This document shows, one piece after another, positions 14,665 through 23,881 of a stretch of DNA of 23,881 nucleotides. Numbering within the stretch: position 1 is the stretch's first letter; the number at the start of each line of letters is the position of its first letter. The notes below the pieces were generated by a model. It did no database searches. It had not been told where the DNA came from and saw only the letters and a program-made list of their open reading frames with translations. The translations under genes and the position numbers were made by a program. Origin of the DNA: an uncultured Oscillospiraceae bacterium (lineage in GTDB: Bacteria > Bacillota_A > Clostridia > Oscillospirales > Oscillospiraceae); assembly GCA_900754605.1 (NCBI GenBank), contig CAAEDK010000283.1, forward strand, positions 1 to 23,881, read 5' to 3'.

Positions 14665-14697
14665 ATATCGGGTCCTAACCGGACCCGATATTTTTTT
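14665..14697 (+). terminator. Intrinsic terminator after the TVP38-type gene
   Basis: ATATCGGGTCC (14665-14675) and GGACCCGATAT (14681-14691) make a perfect 11-bp stem with loop TAACC, followed by a run of T to 14697. Confidence 0.93.
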
Positions 14698-14718
14698 ATT
14701 CTTTTTTCATTTTTCCTC

Positions 14719-14747
14719 TTTACAAAATTCTTCTGGTATGCTATTAT
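14719..14747 (+). promoter_or_regulatory. Sigma-A promoter of perR-rubrerythrin
   Basis: TTTACA (14719-14724), 17 nt, TATTAT (14742-14747); transcript start near 14754. PerR often represses its own operon, and the region is AT-rich, but I could not find a good match to the palindromic PerR box (TTATAATNATTATAA). Autoregulation is therefore not shown by the sequence. Confidence 0.75.
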
Positions 14748-14789
14748 CTATTTGCAAACAAGAATTACTACTGTTTAGGAGGAAGATCT

Positions 14790-15209
14790 GTGGAACGCGC
14801 AACCCGATATAGCAAAAAGCGGGAAGCTATCCTGTCCGCGATCCGCAGTTCCGACGCCCACCCCTCTGCTGAATGGATTTATCACACACTGAAAGGCACC
14901 CATCCGGATCTCAGCTTGGGGACCGTGTACCGAAACCTGTTGTTCTTTCAACAGAACGGGACCATCCAAAGCGTTGGTGTGGTCAACGGACAGGAGCGCT
15001 TTGACGCTGTTACGACCCCGCATAGTCACTTTGTTTGCACCTCCTGCGGCGCAGTGATCGACCTGCATCGGATTCCTATGGATCCAGCGCTGACCACCGC
15101 CGTCAGGGAGCAATATGGGTTCGAGGTTCAGCGCCACGAACTCACCTTTTATGGAAGATGCCAACATTGTATGCAAAAAAGAATACACGAGGAGGATTTA
15201 TTAGCATGA
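14790..15209 (+). CDS. perR: Peroxide-responsive repressor PerR (Fur family)
   Basis: A metal-dependent repressor of peroxide defence genes that is inactivated when iron-bound histidines are oxidised by hydrogen peroxide. 139 residues. All metal ligands line up with Bacillus subtilis PerR at a constant offset of 13 up to the second CxxC: H24, D72, H78, H80 and D91 (H37, D85, H91, H93, D104). The structural zinc site is C83, C86, C124 and C127. Keeping D91 separates PerR from Fur and Zur. The winged helix includes the recognition helix around [13 protein letters not shown]. The start is a GTG at 14790 behind a near-perfect TAGGAGGAAG. Its stop overlaps the rubrerythrin start as ATGA, so the two are made together. 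Confidence 0.93.
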   Translation: MERATRYSKKREAILSAIRSSDAHPSAEWIYHTLKGTHPDLSLGTVYRNLLFFQQNGTIQSVGVVNGQERFDAVTTPHSHFVCTSCGAVIDLHRIPMDPALTTAVREQYGFEVQRHELTFYGRCQHCMQKRIHEEDLLA

Positions 15210-15748
15210 AGAAGTTTGTTTGTTCTGTTTGTGGTTATGTTCACGAGGGCGAGACCGCTCCTGAGTCCTGCCCCATCTGTAAGGCTCCTAAGGAGAAGTT
15301 TGTGGAGCAGTCCGCCGAGCGCACTTGGGCTGCCGAGCACGTAGTCGGTGTGGCGCAGGGTGCTCCCGAGGAGATCCTCCAGGGTCTGCGTGAGAACTTC
15401 GTCGGCGAGTGCACCGAGGTCGGTATGTACCTGGCTATGGCCCGTGTGGCTCACCGTGAGGGTTATCCCGAGATCGGCGAGTATTGGCGTCGGGCCGCTC
15501 TGGAGGAGGCCGAGCACGCTGCCAAGTTCGCTGAGCTGCTGGGTGAGGTCCTGACTGACTCCACCAAGAAGAACCTGGAGATGCGTGTCGATGCCGAGAA
15601 CGGCGCTACCCTGGGCAAGTTCGAGCTGGCCAAGAAGGCCAAGGAGCTGAACCTGGACGCCATCCACGACACCGTGCATGAGATGGCTCGCGACGAGGCC
15701 CGCCACGGCAAGGCTTTTGAGGGCCTGCTGAAGCGCTACTTCGCCTAA
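15206..15748 (+). CDS. Reverse rubrerythrin (rubredoxin domain first), NADH-linked peroxidase
   Basis: A non-haem diiron protein that reduces hydrogen peroxide to water in anaerobes, fed electrons by its rubredoxin centre. The 180 residues have the reverse order: N-terminal rubredoxin with CSVCG (C6, C9) and CPIC (C22, C25), then a four-helix ferritin-like domain with ligands in [12 protein letters not shown] (about E68), [10 protein letters not shown] (E100-H104), [10 protein letters not shown] and [14 protein letters not shown] (E164, H167). This matches the PerR-controlled rbr3A/rbr3B proteins of Clostridium acetobutylicum. The ATG at 15206 overlaps the perR stop; GGAGG about 10 nt upstream serves it. 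Codons are strongly biased (GAG, CTG, GGC), suggesting high expression. A longer frame from 15035 lies inside perR and is rejected. Confidence 0.94.
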   Translation: MKKFVCSVCGYVHEGETAPESCPICKAPKEKFVEQSAERTWAAEHVVGVAQGAPEEILQGLRENFVGECTEVGMYLAMARVAHREGYPEIGEYWRRAALEEAEHAAKFAELLGEVLTDSTKKNLEMRVDAENGATLGKFELAKKAKELNLDAIHDTVHEMARDEARHGKAFEGLLKRYFA

Positions 15749-15774
15749 TAAAACCGGATAAACAAGCACTTTTT

Positions 15775-15809
15775 GAGAGGGAATCGGGAAACCGGTTCCC
15801 TCTCTTTTT
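15775..15809 (+). terminator. Intrinsic terminator of perR-rubrerythrin
   Basis: GAGAGGGAA (15775-15783) and TTCCCTCTC (15796-15804) form a perfect 9-bp stem. The loop can add an inner CGG/CCG pair. T5 follows. Confidence 0.93.
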
Positions 15810-15887
15810 ACTTTTAGCAGAGTCATAATATTGATCCTTCTATTGCCCTTTTATAAGTATTTTGAAGGGCCACTGCACTTCCCTTTC

Positions 15888-15937
15888 ATATATAAAAACC
15901 GCCGCAGAACAGTAGTTCCGCGGCGGTTTTTATATAT
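15888..15937. terminator. Bidirectional terminator of rpoC
   Basis: Bases 15888-15905 and 15920-15937 form a perfect 18-bp stem with a 14-nt loop. The stem carries A5/T5 at its base, so either strand ends in a T-run. It ends the rpoBC transcript, 22 nt past the rpoC stop, and backs up the rubrerythrin terminator. Confidence 0.95.
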
Positions 15938-15958
15938 TCATATTGGGCTGATTTCAAA

Positions 15959-19651
<3,693 letters not shown>

Positions 19652-19672
19652 ATATTTCAATCTCCTCCCTTA

Positions 19673-22600
19673 TCACTCATAGTCCTCATCGGAGAGATGC
19701 CCCTCCTCAGAGCTTTCCTCCAGCTCCAGCGTCAGGTCGTCATCATCGCTGTCACCCTTGAAGGTGAAGCCGCCTGCGGAGGCGAAGTCGGAGTTCTTAT
19801 CATAACCGAAGTCCTCGTCGTCCTTGTAGTAGTCGTCCCGGGCTCCAGGCTGATAGGTGTCCTCATCATCATCCTTCAGCTCGATCTCGTTGCCCTGGGC
19901 GTCCAGCACCTTCATGTCCAGACACAGGGACTGGAGCTCCTTGATGAGCACCTTAAAGGACTCAGGCACGCCAGGCTTAGGCACATTATGGCCCTTAACG
20001 ATGGCCTCATAGGTCTTAACACGGCCGGTGACATCGTCGGACTTGACGGTGAGGATCTCCTGCAAGGTATAGGCAGCACCGTAGGCCTCCAGAGCCCACA
20101 CCTCCATCTCACCGAAGCGCTGGCCGCCGAACTGGGCCTTACCGCCAAGAGGCTGCTGGGTGACCAGGGAGTAGGGGCCGGTGGCGCGGGCGTGGATCTT
20201 ATCATCCACCAGGTGGTGCAGCTTCAGGAAGTACACATAGCCCACTGTGACGGGGTTGTCGAACCGACGGCCAGTACGGCCGTCATACAGCCAGTTCTTA
20301 CCGTCTACCAGGCGCAGCTGTCCGGCCTTCTGCCACTCCCGCACCTGGACGGAGTCGTCCATCTCCTCCTGGGAGAGGGCACGCATACCGTTCTCTGCTG
20401 CCTCGTCAGCCAGATAGAGCTGCTTGCCGATGAGGGGCTCGTCATAACCAACCTCGCGGGCCAGGCCGGCCATCTTCATGCACTCCTGGATATCGGCCTC
20501 GGTGGCGCCGTTGAAGATGGGGGTAGCCACCTTCCAGCCCAGGGTCTTAGCGGCATAGCCCAGATGGACCTCCAGTACCTGACCGATGTTCATACGGGAA
20601 GGCACGCCCAGGGGGTTCAGCACGATATCAAGGGGAGTGCCGTCTGGCAGGAAGGGCATATCCTCCTGGGGCAGGATGCGGGACACGACACCCTTGTTGC
20701 CGTGACGACCGGCCATCTTATCGCCCACAGAGATCTTACGCTTCTGGGCAATATAGACCCGGACGCACTGGTTGACGCCGGGGCCCAGCTCATCGCCGTT
20801 CTCACGGGTAAAGATCTTCACGTCCACGATGGTGCCGCTCTCGCCGTGGGGCACCTTCAGAGAGGTGTCACGGACCTCCCGGGCCTTCTCGCCGAAGATG
20901 GCGCGGAGCAGCTTCTCTTCCGCAGTGGCCTCGGCCTCGCCCTTAGGCGCCACCTTGCCGACCAGATAGTCGCCGGCGTGGACCTCAGCACCCACACGAA
21001 TGATGCCATGCTCATCCAGATCCCGCAGGGCGTCCTCGCCTACGTTGGGGATGTCACGGGTGATGGTCTCGGGGCCCAGCTTGGTGTCGCGGGCCTCCAG
21101 CTCATACTCCTCGATGTGGATAGAGGTGAACACGTCCTCACGAACCATACGTTCGTTGAGCAGGACGGCGTCCTCGTAGTTATAGCCCTCCCAGGTCATA
21201 AAGCCCATGAGGATGTTCCGGCCCAGGGCAATCTCGCCCCGGTCGGTGGAGGGGCCGTCGGCCAGCACATCCTGGAACTCCACCCGCTGGCCCACGTCCA
21301 CGATGGGGCGCTGGTTGATGCAGGTGCCGTGGTTAGAGCGCAGGTACTTGGTCAGCCGGTACTCCTTGGTCTCGCCGCTGTCATACTTCACGGTGATATA
21401 GCGGGCGGACACCCGGGTGACGGTACCGGGGCCCTCAGCCAGAATGGCAACTTCAGAGTCGATGCAGTTCTTGTGCTCCTGGCCGGTGGCCACAATGGGG
21501 GCCTCAGGACGAAGCAGGGGCACAGCCTGACGCTGCATGTTGGCGCCCATCAGGGCACGGTTGGCGTCGTCGTTCTGGAGGAAGGGGATCATGGCGGTGG
21601 CGATGGACACCATCATCTTGGGGGACACGTCCACATAGTCCACCTGATTGGCAGGCACCGAGATGATCTCGTTCCGGCGGCGGCAGGTGATGCGCTCATT
21701 GACAAAGCAGTTATTCTCGTCCACCGGCTCAGTTGCCTGGCAGATGGTGTACTGATCCTCCACGTCGGCGGTCATATACTCGATCTCCTGGGTGACCTGG
21801 CCGGTGGCCTTGTCCACCTTGCGGTAGGGAGTCTCGATGAAGCCGTAACGGTTGATGCGGGCGTAGGAGGCCAGGTAGGAAATCAGGCCGATGTTGGGAC
21901 CTTCCGGCGTCTCAATGGGACACAGACGGCCGTAGTGGCTGTAATGGACGTCGCGGACGTCGAAGGAGGCGCGGTCACGAGACAGACCACCGGGGCCCAG
22001 AGCAGACAGACGGCGCTTATGGGTCAGCTCAGCCAAGGGGTTGGTCTGATCCATGAACTGGCTCAGGGGGCTGGAGCCGAAGAATTCCTTGATGGCGGCG
22101 GTGACAGGCCGGATATTGATGAGGGACTGGGGCGTGACTACATCCAGGTCCTGGGTAGTCATGCGCTCCCGGATGACGCGCTCCATGCGGGAGAAGCCGA
22201 TGCGGAACTGATTCTGGATCAGCTCACCCACACAGCGCAGGCGGCGGTTGCCCAGATGGTCGATATCATCAGGGGTACCTACGCCATGAGCCAGGCAGTT
22301 GAGGTAGTTGATGGAGGCCATGATGTCCTCCCGGGTGATGTGCTTGGGGATCAGGTCATCCAGATGATCCCGGATGGCATCCTTCAGATCCTCTCCACTG
22401 TACTGATCCAGCAGCTGACACATGGCAGGGAAGAACACCATTTCCGTAACCCCGCACTCCTCCGGGTCGAAGTCCACGAAGTTCTTCATGTCCACCATGT
22501 TGTTGGAGAATGCACGCACCTGCTTGCCGTCCACATCCAGGACGACCTCGTTGACGCCGCAGTCATCCAGTTCCCGGGCGCGCTCCCGGGTCAGTGTCTC

Positions 22601-23518
22601 GCCGGCCTCGGCGATGATCTCGCCGGTACGGGGATCAGCCACAGGCATGGCCAGAGTTTGGCCCACCAGGCGGGTCCACAGGGCCATTTTCTTGTTGAAC
22701 TTATAACGGCCCACTGCAGACAGATCATAGCGGCGGGTATCGTAGAAGGTGGCGTTGAGCAGGCTCTCGGCGGAGTCCACCGTGGGGGGCTCGCCGGGAC
22801 GCAGCTTGCGGTAGATCTCCAGCAGGGCCTCCTCGTAGGTCTTGCAGGGATCCTTCTCCAGGGTGGCCACGATGCGCTCGTCCTCACCAAACATCTCCAG
22901 GATCTCTGCATCGGTCTTGGGGCCAATGGCACGGATCAGACAGGTGATCGGCAGCTTGCGGTTCTTGTCGATGCGGACATAGAAAATGTCGGACAGGTCA
23001 GTCTCATACTCCAACCAGGCGCCGCGATAGGGGATAACGGTGGTGCCGTAGGTGTGGTTATCCGCCTTATCCCGGGTGTCAGTAAAGTACATACCAGGGG
23101 AACGGGTAATCTGAGAAACGATAACACGCTCAGCTCCGTTGATGACGAAGGTACCGGCCTGAGTCATGATGGGGAAATCTCCCATGAAGATCTCCTGCTC
23201 CTTGATCTCTTCCGTCTCCTTGTTGCGCAGGCGCACCTTCACCTTGATGGGGGCGGCGTAGGTGGCATCCCGGGCCTTGCACTCCTCCACATCGTACTTG
23301 GGCTTCTCATCCATGGAGTAGTCGATGAAGGACAGCTCCAGGTTGCCGGCGTAGTCCGTAATGGAGTCTACATCCTTGAACACCTCACGCAGCCCGGTGT
23401 CCAGGAACCACTGATAGGAGTTCTTCTGAACCTCCAGCAGGTTGGGCATATCCAGGATCTCCTCGTAGCGGGCAAAGCTTTTACGCAGGGTCTTGCCGTA
23501 GTACACGTCCTTGACCAT
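19673..23518 (-). CDS. rpoB: DNA-directed RNA polymerase subunit beta
   Basis: The beta subunit holds the RNA exit path and the rifampicin pocket. About 1281 residues. Conserved blocks include [15 protein letters not shown], the fork/rifampicin region starting [13 protein letters not shown] (F479 on), [13 protein letters not shown], the catalytic lysine region [10 protein letters not shown] and the C-terminal [19 protein letters not shown]. Key rifampicin positions are wild type (D490, H500, S505 for E. coli D516, H526, S531); P484 replaces E. coli Q510. A clearly acidic tail ends the protein. The ATG at 23518 ([15 protein letters not shown]) is preferred over a TTG at 23530, but neither has a strong ribosome site. 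rplL is not seen upstream within the window. The gene has its own promoter and long leader. Confidence 0.97.
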   Translation of the reverse strand: MVKDVYYGKTLRKSFARYEEILDMPNLLEVQKNSYQWFLDTGLREVFKDVDSITDYAGNLELSFIDYSMDEKPKYDVEECKARDATYAAPIKVKVRLRNKETEEIKEQEIFMGDFPIMTQAGTFVINGAERVIVSQITRSPGMYFTDTRDKADNHTYGTTVIPYRGAWLEYETDLSDIFYVRIDKNRKLPITCLIRAIGPKTDAEILEMFGEDERIVATLEKDPCKTYEEALLEIYRKLRPGEPPTVDSAESLLNATFYDTRRYDLSAVGRYKFNKKMALWTRLVGQTLAMPVADPRTGEIIAEAGETLTRERARELDDCGVNEVVLDVDGKQVRAFSNNMVDMKNFVDFDPEECGVTEMVFFPAMCQLLDQYSGEDLKDAIRDHLDDLIPKHITREDIMASINYLNCLAHGVGTPDDIDHLGNRRLRCVGELIQNQFRIGFSRMERVIRERMTTQDLDVVTPQSLINIRPVTAAIKEFFGSSPLSQFMDQTNPLAELTHKRRLSALGPGGLSRDRASFDVRDVHYSHYGRLCPIETPEGPNIGLISYLASYARINRYGFIETPYRKVDKATGQVTQEIEYMTADVEDQYTICQATEPVDENNCFVNERITCRRRNEIISVPANQVDYVDVSPKMMVSIATAMIPFLQNDDANRALMGANMQRQAVPLLRPEAPIVATGQEHKNCIDSEVAILAEGPGTVTRVSARYITVKYDSGETKEYRLTKYLRSNHGTCINQRPIVDVGQRVEFQDVLADGPSTDRGEIALGRNILMGFMTWEGYNYEDAVLLNERMVREDVFTSIHIEEYELEARDTKLGPETITRDIPNVGEDALRDLDEHGIIRVGAEVHAGDYLVGKVAPKGEAEATAEEKLLRAIFGEKAREVRDTSLKVPHGESGTIVDVKIFTRENGDELGPGVNQCVRVYIAQKRKISVGDKMAGRHGNKGVVSRILPQEDMPFLPDGTPLDIVLNPLGVPSRMNIGQVLEVHLGYAAKTLGWKVATPIFNGATEADIQECMKMAGLAREVGYDEPLIGKQLYLADEAAENGMRALSQEEMDDSVQVREWQKAGQLRLVDGKNWLYDGRTGRRFDNPVTVGYVYFLKLHHLVDDKIHARATGPYSLVTQQPLGGKAQFGGQRFGEMEVWALEAYGAAYTLQEILTVKSDDVTGRVKTYEAIVKGHNVPKPGVPESFKVLIKELQSLCLDMKVLDAQGNEIELKDDDEDTYQPGARDDYYKDDEDFGYDKNSDFASAGGFTFKGDSDDDDLTLELEESSEEGHLSDEDYE

Positions 23519-23760
23519 TCTAAAAATCAACTCGCTTTCTTCTTCACTAAACGGGTGGATTCCCTCATTTTCCGGTCCGTGCGCGGGGAAAACCGTCCTT
23601 TTCTTTGTTGAAACCGCACAACTGCAAGGGAAGGCCAGCTTTCCGCACGCCCGGACGCGTTGTTAAATCTATTTTCATGCCTCTTGCCTTTTTTCATCCT
23701 GTATGCTAAACTGCTCCTGCACTGTGGGAGAGTTTGGCATTTTCTCACAAGGACATGAAA
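23519..23760 (-). other. rpoB 5' leader, about 240 nt, no firm gene
   Basis: The transcript from the promoter at 23768-23797 has roughly 240 untranslated bases before rpoB. Two overlapping short frames exist on the minus strand: a 73-codon frame from a GTG at 23748 that ends in TTGA overlapping the possible rpoB TTG, and a 37-codon frame beginning [10 protein letters not shown]. Neither resembles a known protein. TTTTCC and GGAAAA near 23575-23600 can pair. No ribosomal-protein binding motif was recognised. Confidence 0.5.
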
Positions 23761-23767
23761 GCATTTT

Positions 23768-23797
23768 ATTGTACCATGGTTGGCTTCTTTCTGTCAA
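23768..23797 (-). promoter_or_regulatory. Sigma-A promoter of rpoB-rpoC
   Basis: Consensus TTGACA (23797-23792) and extended TGGTACAAT with -10 TACAAT (23773-23768), spacer 18 nt, on the minus strand. It is one of the strongest promoter matches in the window and fits a highly expressed operon. Confidence 0.85.
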
Positions 23798-23837
23798 CCC
23801 TTTTTCCGGTTTTCCGGAAGTTTTTCCCCGTTGTTGC

Positions 23838-23865
23838 GGCGGTCCCTTCTGGGGCCGTCTTTTTT
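23838..23865 (+). terminator. Plus-strand terminator-like hairpin upstream of the rpoB promoter
   Basis: GGCGGTCCC (23838-23846) pairs with GGGGCCGTC (23851-23859) through nine pairs including two G-U, loop TTCT, followed by T6 (23860-23865). A smaller TTCCGG/CCGGAA hairpin with GTTTTT lies just before it. Both point rightward, yet no plus-strand gene is seen to their left. A T5 tract at 23873-23869 (minus strand) at the window edge may be the tail of a leftward terminator for the preceding gene. Confidence 0.55.
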
Positions 23866-23881
23866 GTTGGAAAAACGGAGC

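Noticed and set aside
14700..14790. PerR box before perR
   Set aside because: The best alignment to TTATAATNATTATAA matched only about half the positions, as expected by chance in AT-rich DNA.

Overview
The window comes from the chromosome of a GC-rich member of the Clostridia, most likely an Oscillospiraceae/Flavonifractor-type gut anaerobe. The pointers are the order SRP RNA - dnaX - ybaB, Firmicute-type rpoB and rpoC without the large proteobacterial insertions, a PerR repressor coupled to a reverse rubrerythrin (an anaerobe peroxide defence), classical sigma-A promoters and strong GC bias at third codon positions. Genus is inference. Nearly all of the window is housekeeping DNA. I see no phage, insertion sequence, CRISPR array, tRNA or defence island.

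Layout: 1-693 (-) N-terminal part of a DEAD-box RNA helicase; 694-1025 divergent promoter region; about 1026-1349 (+) large bacterial SRP RNA; 1421-3533 (+) dnaX and ybaB, closed by a bidirectional terminator; 3644-4698 (-) lrgA-lrgB; 4735-4999 a hairpin-rich segment bracketed by two diverged copies of the lysA 3' end; 4960-6225 (-) lysA; 6405-7966 (+) a uracil permease gene behind a leader peptide and an intrinsic terminator; 8185-8979 (+) two small genes of unknown function; 9014-13743 (-) tex and pcrA; 13968-14657 (+) a TVP38/DedA-type membrane protein; 14790-15748 (+) perR and reverse rubrerythrin; 15959-23518 (-) rpoB-rpoC with its own promoter and a leader of about 240 nt.

How the genes work together: dnaX (clamp loader), ybaB (nucleoid protein) and pcrA (repair helicase) serve DNA replication and repair. 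SRP RNA, the DEAD-box helicase, tex and rpoBC serve gene expression and protein targeting. lysA makes lysine from the peptidoglycan precursor meso-diaminopimelate. PerR and rubrerythrin form a peroxide-sensing and peroxide-removing pair. UraA imports uracil.

The most interesting signal is the uraA leader. A sigma-A promoter is followed within a few bases by a Shine-Dalgarno site and a 38-codon open frame. That frame runs through a U-rich tract and across an intrinsic terminator, and it stops 17 nt before uraA. This is the layout of the UTP-sensitive pyrBI attenuator of enterobacteria rather than the PyrR attenuators usual in Firmicutes. Second is the 183-bp chain of hairpins between a lysA tail and its diverged duplicate.
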